Origin: Spirochaetota bacterium
GTDB lineage: Bacteria; Spirochaetota; Spirochaetia; Treponematales; Treponemataceae
DNA: 64,000 nt
Reading direction: 5' to 3'
Assembly: GCA_023438065.1 (NCBI GenBank)
Contig: JAEXRH010000015.1
Span: 248,001-312,000 of the forward strand
Positions within the stretch are counted from its first letter, which is position 1, and every line of letters starts with the position of its first letter. Both the position numbers and the translations under genes were made by a program. Shown here piece by piece: positions 42,269 to 51,002 of this stretch. The notes under the pieces were generated by a model. The model ran no database searches and was not told the origin of the DNA. It saw only the letters and a list, made by a program, of their open reading frames with translations.

Positions 42269-42937
42269 ATGATCAGACATCTCCTCCTCGACCTCGACAA
42301 CACCCTCTATCCCGCCTCCTCGACCATGGACGAGGGAATCACGAACCGGATGATCGATTTCGTCGCGCGATGGCTCGGCGTCACCCGCGAGCGGGCGTTG
42401 GAGCTCAGGAAAGAGGGGCTCTCGTCGAACGGCACGACCCTGGAGTGGCTCAGGACGAGCCACGGGCTGACCGACATGAACCGCTTCTTCGACGCCGTCC
42501 ATCCCGAAAGCGAGATCGAGGAGCTTACCCCCGACCCCGCGCTCAGGCCCTACCTCCAGTCGCTCAGGCTCCCGATGACGTTGCTCACGAACGCCCCGAT
42601 GGCGCACGCGACGAGGGTGCTCGACTTCTTCGGCATCAGGGACCTCTTCGTCGGCGTGTACGATTTGACCTTCCATAACGGACGGGGGAAACCCCACCCG
42701 TCGTCCTTCCTCGATACCCTCGCGGCCTCGGGATACGGGGTCGACGAGACCCTCTTCGTGGACGACTTGCCGAAATACTGCCGGGGCTATCGCGCGATCG
42801 GCGGCAAGGCCGTGCTCGTGGACGAAACGGACCGGTACGCGGATATCGCCCGGGACGAGGGCTTTGGCCGGATCCGGTCGATTTACGCGCTCGCCGAACT
42901 CCTCGAGACCCCGGAGTACCGCGCGGACCGACCGTGA
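42269..42937 (+). CDS. HAD hydrolase, pyrimidine 5'-nucleotidase type
   Basis: A 222-residue HAD enzyme resembling yeast Sdt1 pyrimidine nucleotidase. Motif I is LLLDLDNTLYP (near 8), motif II LLTNAP (near 108), the motif III lysine in GKPHPSSF (near 143) and motif IV LFVDDLPKYCRG (near 165). The small alpha cap (about 20-95) includes LRKEGLSSNGTTLEWL. The substrate is probably a nucleoside monophosphate or a similar phosphate ester. The following acyltransferase gene has its own promoter. Confidence 0.85.
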   Translation: MIRHLLLDLDNTLYPASSTMDEGITNRMIDFVARWLGVTRERALELRKEGLSSNGTTLEWLRTSHGLTDMNRFFDAVHPESEIEELTPDPALRPYLQSLRLPMTLLTNAPMAHATRVLDFFGIRDLFVGVYDLTFHNGRGKPHPSSFLDTLAASGYGVDETLFVDDLPKYCRGYRAIGGKAVLVDETDRYADIARDEGFGRIRSIYALAELLETPEYRADRP

Positions 42938-42942
42938 GTTTC

Positions 42943-42971
42943 TTGACAGGGTCTTTCCATAGGAGTATTAC
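42943..42971 (+). promoter_or_regulatory. promoter of the acyltransferase gene
   Basis: TTGACA (42943-42948), a 17-base spacer and TATTAC (42966-42971). An AGGAG site at 43010-43014 precedes the ATG at 43022, so this is a leadered gene in contrast to its neighbours. Confidence 0.75.
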
Positions 42972-43021
42972 TATCCAGGCGCCTTAATCGCCTTACCCCA
43001 ATCCGTTTCAGGAGACTTTTC

Positions 43022-43906
43022 ATGAATCCCGACTCCCTCGTCGTGCGCTACAAGCACGTTTTCCCCGAAATCCAGAAGCTTTCGCGCGCCCAGAACGTCA
43101 TAACCGAGGAGAACGTTTTCCAGGAGGCGAACGTCGGCATCCGCGCCATCATGGACAGGATCGCGGGCGAAATCATGCTGCCCGACTCGGAATTCCGCAA
43201 CGTGGATAACGCGGAGGCCTTCCTCGCGAAGATCAAGGAAGGCAAACGCGGCATCATCCTGATGGAACACTACAGCAATTTCGACCTTCCCGCGTTCATG
43301 TACCTGCTCGAGCGTACCGGACCCGTGGGCAAGGAGCTCGCCGAGCATATCGTCGCGATCGCGGGCATGAAGCTCAACGAGGACAATCCCGTCGTCTCGG
43401 CCTTCGCCGAGGCCTACAGCCGCATCGTCATCTACCCGAGCCGCTCGCTCGCCGCCATCGGCGATCCGGAAAAATTCAAGGAAGAGGAAAAACGGAGCCG
43501 CGTCATAAACCTCGCCTCGATGCGCGCGCTCGACCGCGTCCGCAAGCAGGGGAACGCCGTCCTCGTGTTCCCCTCGGGAACCCGATACCGGCCCGGGAAA
43601 CCCGAGACCAAGCGCGGAGTCCGCGAAATCGACTCCTACATCCGCCTGTCGGACGTCATGCTGCTCGTCTCCATCAACGGCAACTGCCTCCGCTTTTCCG
43701 AGGACCCGCACGACATGCTCGGCGACGTCGTGAAGAGCGACCGCATCGTGATGACCGCGAGCCCCGTCATGGATTGCGAAACCTTCCGCGCCGACGCGCG
43801 CGAATGGGCGGGAGAGGCCGCCGAGGACAAGAAGCAGCTCGTCGTCGACTACGTGATGAAGGTCCTCGAGGACATGCACGAGGAAAACGAGAAAGGCAGG
43901 ATTTAA
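43022..43906 (+). CDS. glycerol-phosphate acyltransferase family protein
   Basis: A 294-residue acyltransferase of the PlsC/PlsB superfamily. The catalytic HX4D box reads LMEHYSNFDLP (near residue 80) and the glycerol-phosphate-binding motif is LVFPSGTRYRPG (near 182). There is no strong membrane segment, which fits a peripheral glycerol-3-phosphate or 1-acylglycerol-3-phosphate acyltransferase acting on the inner membrane. The long insert between the two boxes (VIYPSRSLAAIGDPEKFKEEEKRSR) is not typical of PlsC and is closer to plastid-type GPAT. Phospholipid synthesis is the likely role. Confidence 0.85.
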   Translation: MNPDSLVVRYKHVFPEIQKLSRAQNVITEENVFQEANVGIRAIMDRIAGEIMLPDSEFRNVDNAEAFLAKIKEGKRGIILMEHYSNFDLPAFMYLLERTGPVGKELAEHIVAIAGMKLNEDNPVVSAFAEAYSRIVIYPSRSLAAIGDPEKFKEEEKRSRVINLASMRALDRVRKQGNAVLVFPSGTRYRPGKPETKRGVREIDSYIRLSDVMLLVSINGNCLRFSEDPHDMLGDVVKSDRIVMTASPVMDCETFRADAREWAGEAAEDKKQLVVDYVMKVLEDMHEENEKGRI

Positions 43907-43922
43907 GGGAGCGACGATCGCG

Positions 43923-43971
43923 GGGAAACGCGCCGCCCGAAGCCCCGTACGGGTTCAGTGCCGCGTTTCCC
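43923..43971. repeat. inverted repeat between convergent genes
   Basis: GGGAAACGCG (43923-43932) and CGCGTTTCCC (43962-43971) are perfect complements enclosing the gap between the convergent acyltransferase and lipoprotein genes. There is no T-run; it could slow convergent transcription. Confidence 0.65.
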
Positions 43972-44506
43972 ACACCCGAACGCCCTTGTACGTCGGCTCG
44001 CGGCTTTCGTGCCAGCGAATGGAGGAGACCGCGTCGTCCGCGAACGAGAACACGAGGAAATTCCCCGCGCGGGAACGCCAGACGAGCGAGTCTCCCTCGA
44101 CCTTCCAGGGGCGCCCCATCGCCCGTAAAACCCCGGCTCGCGCGCTTCCGACCGCGAGCCCGTTCCTGAGCCTGACCGAAGGGCCGTGCGCGACGTACTC
44201 CGCGGTACCGGTCGCCGCGACGTCGAACGAGAAAAGACGAACCGTCAAATCCGGATACTCGATCGTCCTGATCATGCAAAACGCGCAATCCTGGATATTT
44301 TCCTTCCAGAGAGGATAGACATCCTTCGACGACAGGGCGGTCCCGATCGCGGAGTAGTCGTCCATCATGTTTTTCTTTATCTCGAACGAGAACGGATTAT
44401 CGACGATCGCGTCGACAGGTCGCGACGAACACCCGGAAAGCGACAACACGAACAGGAACACGAGCCCGAAGACAGTCAGGCACGGGGCATAAAAACGGTT
44501 TCTCAT
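43955..44506 (-). CDS. lipoprotein of unknown function
   Basis: A 183-residue lipoprotein with lipobox LSLSGC near residue 26. The mature part has two cysteines (DCAFCMIRT), a mixed beta region and a C-terminal segment AGNFLVFSFADDAVSSIRWHESREPTYKGVRVWE that resembles SmpA/BamE-like small lipoproteins (GVLRAMGRPWKVEGDSLVW is similar to the BamE 'G.P....' pattern). This similarity is weak. The region upstream is AT-rich with several TA boxes but no clear promoter. Confidence 0.68.
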   Translation of the reverse strand: MRNRFYAPCLTVFGLVFLFVLSLSGCSSRPVDAIVDNPFSFEIKKNMMDDYSAIGTALSSKDVYPLWKENIQDCAFCMIRTIEYPDLTVRLFSFDVAATGTAEYVAHGPSVRLRNGLAVGSARAGVLRAMGRPWKVEGDSLVWRSRAGNFLVFSFADDAVSSIRWHESREPTYKGVRVWETRH

Positions 44507-44569
44507 GATGTAATCATTTTATCACGGTTTACCCGGCGTATCGCGAAAAGGCGCGCTCGGGGGATTCGA

Positions 44570-45781
44570 TCATCCGGCTCCCGCGATCTCGATCCGGTCG
44601 CGCCCCGCCCCTTTCGCGCGGTAGAGCGCGGCGTCGCTTTCCATCACGAGCGAGTGAAGGATATCGACCGTCTGATCCTTGACGGTCGGCGCGACGCTCG
44701 CGATCCCGACGCTCACCGTGTACGAGAACCCGCTTTTATCGGGGAACTTCGACGTCCGCAGGTAGGTCCTGATCCGCTCGGCCACCGCGACCGCGCCGTC
44801 CGAGTCCAGGCCCGAAAGGAGCGCGACGAACTCCTCCCCGCCATAGCGACACGCGAGATCGTAGGTGCGTACGTGCATGCGAAGGACGGCGGCGAAATCG
44901 CGGAGCACCTCATCCCCGAAATTGTGCCCATAGCGGTCGTTCACGCCCTTGAAATGGTCGAGGTCCATGAAAAGGAGGGCCACGCTCTCGCCCGAGCGCG
45001 CGGCGCGCGAGATCAGCTCGCGCGCGTGCTCGAGAAAATGCCGTCGATTATAGAGCCCCGTCAGCGGGTCCCTGAAGGCGAGATCGGCGATCTTCCTGTC
45101 GACGTCTTCCTTCAGGATCAGGAGCAACGCCGCGCCGCCGATGTGCATGTGGACCACGAAGAGAAGAAGCGACGCGTCTTTGAGGATCGCGCCGAAGGGG
45201 GAATACTGGCGCGTGAAAAGCTCGAGGGTCGCCAGAGTCCGGGCGAGGGACGTGATGAATATGAGCACGCACAGGGACCCGAGAAGCCGCCTGAGCGGGG
45301 ACTTTCCCGCGTACACGAGGAATACGACGCCGGGAATCACCAAGATGAGGAACACGGAGTACGAACCGAACGCGAACTGGAACCGGTGATCGAGCTCGAG
45401 CACGCAAAACAGGTTGTAAAGAACGACGACGGCCACGAATATCGCGAACTGAAGCGCCTTCAGGCGCCTGACCCTGTCGTTCGCGATCTCGAGCATGACG
45501 AGCGACTCGAGGTAAAGTCCGACGTAGAGAAGGCTCTGCCCGATATTCATGGACACGACGTGCGGCAGGTACCTCACGAAGGTGACGCCCATCCAACCCG
45601 CCCCCCCGGCGAGCTTCGCGGCGGCAAGGATCCACGTCAAGCGCCGATCCCGCCTGATCGCGACCGACGATGCGTAGATCGCGATCACGAGCGCGAAGAG
45701 GAGGTTCCCCAGAAAGAGAACCTTTACCAGCGTCTCAATGTCGGAGAGCATGAACCTGCCGATCGCCGCGATGGTTTCCAT
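44570..45781 (-). CDS. membrane-bound diguanylate cyclase (GGDEF)
   Basis: A 403-residue protein. Six to seven hydrophobic helices fill residues 15-220 and form a membrane sensor domain without a known name. The GGDEF domain (about 235-400) has DPLTGLYNRRHF, FMDLDHFKGVNDRYGHNFGDEVL and the active GGEEF motif. RTYD lies five residues before GGEEF, which is the RxxD inhibitory site, so product feedback by c-di-GMP is expected. It makes c-di-GMP from GTP. A leaderless promoter lies directly upstream. Confidence 0.93.
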   Translation of the reverse strand: METIAAIGRFMLSDIETLVKVLFLGNLLFALVIAIYASSVAIRRDRRLTWILAAAKLAGGAGWMGVTFVRYLPHVVSMNIGQSLLYVGLYLESLVMLEIANDRVRRLKALQFAIFVAVVVLYNLFCVLELDHRFQFAFGSYSVFLILVIPGVVFLVYAGKSPLRRLLGSLCVLIFITSLARTLATLELFTRQYSPFGAILKDASLLLFVVHMHIGGAALLLILKEDVDRKIADLAFRDPLTGLYNRRHFLEHARELISRAARSGESVALLFMDLDHFKGVNDRYGHNFGDEVLRDFAAVLRMHVRTYDLACRYGGEEFVALLSGLDSDGAVAVAERIRTYLRTSKFPDKSGFSYTVSVGIASVAPTVKDQTVDILHSLVMESDAALYRAKGAGRDRIEIAGAG

Positions 45782-45788
45782 ACCGAAA

Positions 45789-45794
45789 AGTATA
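45789..45794 (-). promoter_or_regulatory. -10 box of the diguanylate cyclase gene
   Basis: TATACT on the minus strand (45794-45789), seven bases before the ATG at 45781, with no ribosome binding site between. Confidence 0.55.
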
Positions 45795-45841
45795 GAGTAT
45801 CGCCGCGATGGCTTCCAATGCGCGGGAGAATGCCGTCCCGG

Positions 45842-47209
45842 TCAGGACCTCCGAAGCCGCGCGGCGAGCGCGTGGCCCGAAAGGCCCTCGGCCGTGGCGA
45901 TCGTCTCCGCGGCGTCGACCGAGGCGCGCCACCCGGAAAGCGGATCGCCCGACAGACCCGCGCCGCCGGTCACGGGCGCGGCGAGGCCGTTTTCCGCGGT
46001 ACGGAGGGTCGTCACCGTCTTGAGGAAGTGGCGAACGGAGAGCCCGCCGGTAAAGAGCGCGCTCCCCGAGGTCGGAAGGGTATGGTTGAGCCCCGCCGCG
46101 TAGTCGCCGAGGACCTCGGCGGTCCGGTGCCCGACGAAAAGCGAGCCGTAATTCCTGACCTCCGCCTCGATCGCGTCGCGCTCCTCGCCGGGGTCGAGGG
46201 CGAGCTCGAGATGTTCGGGCGCCTTGCGGTTCGCGATCGCGATCGCCTCCGGGAGTTCCCGGACGAGCACGATGAGGCCGTTCGAGCCGAGGCTTTTCCG
46301 CGCCGCGGCTCCCTCGGGAAGGGCGTCGACGAGCGTCGAGACCTCGGCCGCCACCGCGCGGGCGAGCGGCTCGCTCGCGGTGACGAGAACCGCCTGGGCG
46401 TCGGGATCGTGCTCGGCCTGCGCGAGAAGATCCGCGGCGATCCAGGAAGGATGCGCGGAATCGTCGGCGATGACCATCACCTCGGTGGGCCCCGCGAGAA
46501 GGTCGATACCCACCTCGCCGAACACGAGCTTCTTCGCCTGGGCGACGTACTTGTTGCCCGGCCCGACGATCGCGTTCACGCGCGGCACCGACTCGGTTCC
46601 GTAGGCCATCGCGGCGATCGCCTGCGCTCCGCCGATCGCGAACACGCGGTCTATCCCGCACAGGGACGCCGCGGCGAGGATGCTCTCGTCGGCCCAGGGA
46701 AGCGCGGGGTTCTCGGGGTGCGGTACGGGAGGCGTGCAAAACACGATCTCGCCGACTCCGGCGGCCTTCGCCGGGGTCGCGCACATGATCACGCTCGAAA
46801 CGAGCGCGAAGCGGCCGCCGGGGACATAGAGTCCGGCGCGCTCGACGGGAATGGTCCGCTGCCCGGTAAAGAGCCCGGGAGAAAGCTCGGTCTCGAAGTC
46901 GTCGAAGGAGTCGCGCTGACGGGTCGCGAATTTGAGCGCGAGGTCGCGGGAGAGGCAGAGCGCGGAATAGAGCGAGGGATTCCCCTCGCGAAGCCGCTCC
47001 TCGGCTCCCTTGAGCGCCGCGGGCGATATCTCGAAAGATTCGGGATTGGCGCGATCGTATTTCGCCGCGTAGGACCGCACGCCCGAGTCTCCATGGACGC
47101 GAACGGCCTCAAGAATGACGGGAACCTCGTCGAGCCCGCCGGAAAGCCGGCGAACCGAGAAAAAGGTTTCGCTTAAGTCTTGCGCGTTGACGATCTTTAT
47201 GGCGCTCAT
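45842..47209 (-). CDS. hisD: histidinol dehydrogenase
   Basis: A 455-residue zinc enzyme for the last two oxidations of histidine synthesis (histidinol to histidine, with NAD+). Family marks: ERAGLYVPGGRFALVSSVIMCATPAKAAGV (near 120), AIGGAQAIAAMAYGTESVPRVNAIVGPGNKYVAQAKK (near 190), LLAGPTEVMVIAD (near 240), the zinc/catalytic stretch LLAQAEHDPDAQA (near 262, Gln and His) and the catalytic APEHLEL (near 330). The C-terminus closes normally with an AEGLSGHALA-type end. It is separated from the other his genes by about 4 kb. AAGGAG precedes the ATG. Confidence 0.97.
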   Translation of the reverse strand: MSAIKIVNAQDLSETFFSVRRLSGGLDEVPVILEAVRVHGDSGVRSYAAKYDRANPESFEISPAALKGAEERLREGNPSLYSALCLSRDLALKFATRQRDSFDDFETELSPGLFTGQRTIPVERAGLYVPGGRFALVSSVIMCATPAKAAGVGEIVFCTPPVPHPENPALPWADESILAAASLCGIDRVFAIGGAQAIAAMAYGTESVPRVNAIVGPGNKYVAQAKKLVFGEVGIDLLAGPTEVMVIADDSAHPSWIAADLLAQAEHDPDAQAVLVTASEPLARAVAAEVSTLVDALPEGAAARKSLGSNGLIVLVRELPEAIAIANRKAPEHLELALDPGEERDAIEAEVRNYGSLFVGHRTAEVLGDYAAGLNHTLPTSGSALFTGGLSVRHFLKTVTTLRTAENGLAAPVTGGAGLSGDPLSGWRASVDAAETIATAEGLSGHALAARLRRS

Positions 47210-47267
47210 GGCTGTTCGCTCCTTACTGCGGATAGGTACGCAAAAGTATACAAAATTTATGCGGCTC

Positions 47268-47296
47268 TTGACAGCTCTTCCTTTCGGTAGTATTTT
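47268..47296 (+). promoter_or_regulatory. promoter of the DUF6530 gene
   Basis: TTGACA (47268-47273), a 17-base spacer and TATTTT (47291-47296). It overlaps the divergent hisD promoter region, where TATACT occurs on the minus strand near 47249. Confidence 0.7.
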
Positions 47297-47310
47297 CTCA
47301 CTGTCAGTAT

Positions 47311-47334
47311 TTAGTAATTTACTAATTTAGTAAA
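47311..47334. promoter_or_regulatory. overlapping palindromic operator candidate
   Basis: Two interlocked palindromes, TTAGTAA-T-TTACTAA and TTTACTAA-T-TTAGTAAA, lie about 8 bases beyond the predicted transcription start of the DUF6530 gene. The stretch is entirely AT apart from three G/C pairs in a GC-rich genome. Position and symmetry fit a repressor site. Confidence 0.65.
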
Positions 47335-47384
47335 TGCAAACAGGCGATACAGATTTGATCAGCCAGAGACAAGGAGGCTACAGC

Positions 47385-47870
47385 ATGAAAATACCGACAA
47401 ACCTGAAGCACAAGCCGGTCATCGCGTGCGAAAACTACGCGAATATCGACGGACGGACCGCCTTCGAGACCGAAACCCAGGGGCTTTCCCTCGGCCTCGC
47501 CCAATGGAACGATCGAGGCAAGGTCGACATCTCCGCGAAGGTGTGGCGCTACACCGGCGAGAAGTGGTCCCGACAATCCGAGGAACTCCCCCTTCATCGC
47601 GTCCTCGATCTCGCGATCCTCATCGCCGAGGCAGAGTTACACTTCCGCGAGGCGTATCGGCATCCCAAACTCTACGACGAATCGAATCCCGAGATCGCGC
47701 GGGTCGGCCTTCAGGGCGACGCGATGACCGTCTCCGTCTGCACGGACAACCCGATGATCGACGAGGACATCAAGCTCTTCCGGGACGCCCTCGCGAAGGA
47801 CGACGAACTCCTTTCCGAGCGATTCACGACCCTCGCGCGCGTCCTCGCCGAGGCGGGATACCGGGGTTAG
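47385..47870 (+). CDS. DUF6530 family protein
   Basis: A 161-residue soluble protein of unknown function that I recognise as DUF6530: KHKPVIACENYANIDG near the start, GLAQWNDRGKVDISAKVWRYTGEKWSRQSEELPLHRVLDLAILI in the middle, and YPKLYDESNP / GLQGDAMTVSVCTDNPMIDEDIKLF later. The strong conservation of the Trp/Arg/Glu-rich centre suggests binding of a defined ligand. The ATG at 47385 follows AAGGAGG by seven bases. Its stop is one base before the GIY-YIG-like gene, so they are co-translated. Confidence 0.82.
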   Translation: MKIPTNLKHKPVIACENYANIDGRTAFETETQGLSLGLAQWNDRGKVDISAKVWRYTGEKWSRQSEELPLHRVLDLAILIAEAELHFREAYRHPKLYDESNPEIARVGLQGDAMTVSVCTDNPMIDEDIKLFRDALAKDDELLSERFTTLARVLAEAGYRG

Positions 47871-47871
47871 C

Positions 47872-48267
47872 ATGGACGAGAGCGCGATACTTGCCGGAAC
47901 GGGCGCGGAGAAGGCGGCGGGGAAACCCTCGAGAAAGGAGCTCCTCCGCGCCTTCAAGGCGGAACGCGAGGTCGGGGGCGTATACGCGATCAGGAACCGC
48001 GAGACCGGCCGAACGCTCATCCAGGCGACCGCGACGATAGCGAAGGCGAAAAGCCTCCTCGATTTCGCGAGGATTACCGGCTCGTGCGTCCATCCCCTGC
48101 TCGCCGATGACTGGAAGGCCCTCGGTCCCGACGCCTTCGAGCTCGAGATCCTCGAAACCCTCGAGCGAAAGGACGGGGAAACGCAGAAGGACTTCGCCGA
48201 GGAGGTCCGCGCGCTCGGCGAGCTTTGGTCGGAACGGATACCGGAGGAAACGCGGTACGAGCGATAG
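47872..48267 (+). CDS. GIY-YIG-like protein with degenerate catalytic motif
   Basis: A 131-residue protein whose residues 35-120 follow the pattern of the short GIY-YIG family found next to metabolic genes: GGVYAIRNRETGRTL, then the WKALGPDAFELEILETL core and ELWSE. The usual YIG strand and the arginine helix are changed (TLIQATATIAKAKSLL in place of a YVG-S-N---R pattern), so nuclease activity is doubtful. It is coupled to DUF6530 (one-base gap). A substrate-binding or regulatory role is possible, but nothing in the sequence decides this. Confidence 0.68.
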   Translation: MDESAILAGTGAEKAAGKPSRKELLRAFKAEREVGGVYAIRNRETGRTLIQATATIAKAKSLLDFARITGSCVHPLLADDWKALGPDAFELEILETLERKDGETQKDFAEEVRALGELWSERIPEETRYER

Positions 48268-48275
48268 GCCATCCC

Positions 48276-48308
48276 CGCGCGGGTGAACGGAACCACGTTC
48301 ACCGCGCG
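48276..48308. repeat. imperfect hairpin after the GIY-YIG-like gene
   Basis: Arms CGCGCGGGTGAACG and CGTTCACCGCGCG pair with a single bulged G. No T-run follows. It may end or stabilise the DUF6530 transcript. Confidence 0.6.
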
Positions 48309-48402
48309 TAGACATCGAGACTCGGTTTTACAAAGTAACGCGAACCATCGGTAAAAAACCCGCTGACCCCGAGCGAATACCCGTGATAAGCTTCGCTAAG
48401 CC

Positions 48403-49401
48403 ATGGATGAAAGTAAACTCACGCGCTTTGTCACGCTCACCGCGCCCCTTTTTCTCTCGCTTCCCTTCGCGGTCTCCTCGATCGCGCTCGCCATCGGGCC
48501 TTCGACGGTCGACGCCCTCCCCGACGGGACGCTCGCGAGGGCGCTTCCCCTTCTCGCCGCGTGCATGACCATCGCGGGGTACACGGCCTATTCGTACGCC
48601 TTCTCGAAAAAACGATTCATCCCCTTCCTTGCCGCGGCGTCGTCCGTCTGTTTCTCGCTGATCGCGCTATCCGCCGTCGCGGGCATACTGCTCCATCGCG
48701 ATTTTTTCACCGCGGCCTTCCAGTACGTGGTCACCTATCCGCTTGCGCTAATCCTGCACGCGCGGTTCATCCGTCGCACGGAAACGGGAAAGGCATCGGC
48801 GAAACTCCTCGCGAATACGGGAATTCTCGTGTCGGGCTTTCACATGGAATGGATCATGCTGATGGGGTACGCGATAGTGTCGCGAGCGGAACCGAGACCG
48901 ATCGAGTCGATGATCTACAACCTCTACAACATCTCGCTCACGACCGTCCTCTTCTTCGTGTCGCGCTCACTCAAGCGAACGACGATAAACACCCTCGCCG
49001 CGTCGCCTGAGGGAATGAAACTCGGGGAGAAGGACATCACCGCCCTCGCGGGACAAAAGCGAACGAGGCTTCTTCACGCCTTCGCGACCGCCGAGGGAAG
49101 AAGGCTCCGGTGCCCCGACATCCAGCGCCTCCTTCATGGCGCGGGCACGGTCGAAGCGCGGGAAGCGGAAGGCAAGGCGGAACACGCGGGTCCCGACTGC
49201 GCGCATTGCGATCCCGAAAGCGCGAAGGCCGCCCAATGCGGCCGGTACCGGAGCACCTACAACTCGATTCACGAGCTCAAGAAGCTCATCGAGTTTCTCG
49301 AGATCGGCACGATCGTCTCGGGCGAGAACCGGCGGCACGTCCTCGAGGACGGCTGGCGGCTCGTGCCCTTCGAGGGCGCGCGGATCAAGGCGGAGAAGTG
49401 A
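48403..49401 (+). CDS. membrane protein with Cys-rich cytoplasmic tail, unknown function
   Basis: A 332-residue protein. About six hydrophobic helices lie within residues 8-195. A charged cytoplasmic tail of about 130 residues follows, with cysteines in RCPDIQ and in DCAHCDPESAKAAQCGRY; this C-x2-C-x9-C cluster could bind zinc. The end (HELKKLIEFLEIGTIVSGENRRHVLEDGWRLVPFEGARI) is well structured. I do not recognise the family. No ribosome binding site is evident before the ATG at 48403. Confidence 0.7.
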   Translation: MDESKLTRFVTLTAPLFLSLPFAVSSIALAIGPSTVDALPDGTLARALPLLAACMTIAGYTAYSYAFSKKRFIPFLAAASSVCFSLIALSAVAGILLHRDFFTAAFQYVVTYPLALILHARFIRRTETGKASAKLLANTGILVSGFHMEWIMLMGYAIVSRAEPRPIESMIYNLYNISLTTVLFFVSRSLKRTTINTLAASPEGMKLGEKDITALAGQKRTRLLHAFATAEGRRLRCPDIQRLLHGAGTVEAREAEGKAEHAGPDCAHCDPESAKAAQCGRYRSTYNSIHELKKLIEFLEIGTIVSGENRRHVLEDGWRLVPFEGARIKAEK

Positions 49402-49513
49402 TCGGGAAAGCGTCCAAACCGTTTTCTTGACACAGTTCATTTGCCCCGAATAAGCAACAGCCGGTATACTGAGGACTCATTTTTTTTAACCCAACGCAAG
49501 ACAGGAGAAAACA

Positions 49514-50827
49514 ATGCGTCCAAAACAGGTCATTACAAAAATCATGGTTGCGACCGCGATCTCGCTTATCGCCCTCGCGTCATGCTCGAGCGGATCGGGC
49601 GACGGGCCGAAAGGAGAGAGCGGCGCCGACGCGACCCTCAAGTCTCTTACGGTCAGCGCCGGCACCCTTACGCCCGCTTTTAGCCCGACGAGGACCGAGT
49701 ACACCGTCAATCTGGAAACATCGCAAACCACGCTCACGGTAACCGGCGTCGCGACCGACGCGAACGCGACCGTTGGAGGAAAGAGCGGAGCCGCGCAGAC
49801 CATCAAGGCGGGCGAAACCGCGATCGTCGTTTCCGTAACCGGGTCGGACGGCAAGACGACCAAGGATTACACCGTCAAGGCGAACAGGAAGCCGAACGTG
49901 TATACGGCGGGACGACTCACGGAGAACGGCAAAACGTACGCCTCCTTCTGGAAGAACGCCGAGCGCACGCTTCTCGATATCGGAGATTCCACGAGCGGAG
50001 TCGCAGAGGCAATCACCGTCGCCAACGGGACCGTCTATGCGGCGGGTTACTGCTATGAAACGATAGGTGGCTCTTCGGTTCCGGTTCCCTGCTATTGGAC
50101 AGGAACCACGCGTACCAAACTCGCGGGCGACGGAACGCACGAGGCGTACGCCTTCGCGATCGCAGTCGACGGGGGAAACGTCTACGCGGCCGGATACTAC
50201 TCGAATGGAACCACCAAAATTCCCTGCTACTGGAAAAACGAAAACCGTATCGATCTTCCGGGAATATATTATGAAGCCATCGCCATATCCATCTCGGGCG
50301 GGAAGGTCTACGTTGCGGGATTCGAGTACGATGGGAATGACCCGTGTTACTGGATCAATGGCGATAAGACCTCGCTCGGTAATTCAGGTCTCACGAACAC
50401 CCGGCCCAAGGCGATGATCATCGACGGGAACGACATCTATATCGGCGGACGGGCAAACAACGGTTCTTCCTACGTCCCGTGCCTCTGGGTTAACGGAGCG
50501 CGAACATTATTGCCTCTCGGAAGCGCGACGTCCATAAATGTCAGCGGCATGGCGGTCATGAACGGAAAGGCCTATATCTGCGGACAGGGAACCATTAATT
50601 CCAAGGACACCGCATGCTATTGGGCTGACTCGACGAACACCGCCCTTTCAGACTCGAACGCGAGCGAAACTGACGCCAATTGCATTACGTCGTTTAATGG
50701 AACCTTGTATACCGGCGGCCGCGCAAACGTCAGCCTTCCCTATACCGCCTGTTACTGGATCGGCACGACGCGCGTCGATCTATCAACCTCGTATAGCGAA
50801 GTCAACGCTATCTTCGTCGGCGACTGA
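49514..50827 (+). CDS. lipoprotein with cadherin-like domain and beta-propeller-type repeats
   Basis: A 437-residue surface or periplasmic lipoprotein. The signal peptide ends in LASCSS (lipobox cysteine near residue 20). Residues 35-120 are a cadherin-like beta-sandwich (ATLKSLTVSAGTLTPAFSPTRTEYTVN through GSDGKTTKDYTV), common in Treponema lipoproteins. Residues 125-437 contain about seven repeats of roughly 45 residues with VYAAG / PCYW..G.RT.L, as in a beta-propeller. The second half is visibly richer in A/T than its neighbours, a possible sign of transfer or recent repeat growth. ACAGGAG precedes the ATG. Confidence 0.8.
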   Translation: MRPKQVITKIMVATAISLIALASCSSGSGDGPKGESGADATLKSLTVSAGTLTPAFSPTRTEYTVNLETSQTTLTVTGVATDANATVGGKSGAAQTIKAGETAIVVSVTGSDGKTTKDYTVKANRKPNVYTAGRLTENGKTYASFWKNAERTLLDIGDSTSGVAEAITVANGTVYAAGYCYETIGGSSVPVPCYWTGTTRTKLAGDGTHEAYAFAIAVDGGNVYAAGYYSNGTTKIPCYWKNENRIDLPGIYYEAIAISISGGKVYVAGFEYDGNDPCYWINGDKTSLGNSGLTNTRPKAMIIDGNDIYIGGRANNGSSYVPCLWVNGARTLLPLGSATSINVSGMAVMNGKAYICGQGTINSKDTACYWADSTNTALSDSNASETDANCITSFNGTLYTGGRANVSLPYTACYWIGTTRVDLSTSYSEVNAIFVGD

Positions 50828-50839
50828 TTTAAAAGAAAA

Positions 50840-50891
50840 GCCGGATCCCGTTGACGTACCACCGTAGGGGGATCCGGCCGACTGTTTTTTT
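50840..50891 (+). terminator. terminator of the cadherin-like lipoprotein gene
   Basis: Arms GCCGGATCCC (50840-50849) and GGGATCCGGC (50869-50878), then a run of seven T at 50885-50891. Confidence 0.85.
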
Positions 50892-51002
50892 AATATTTTC
50901 TTAACTGGACGCAGTATATCATTTACGCTCGGGATGTGATCACTAAAAGAGTACACGTGTACGAAAGTTTCAGGGGAAGCCCCGGTTACACCGAGGTGCA
51001 TG

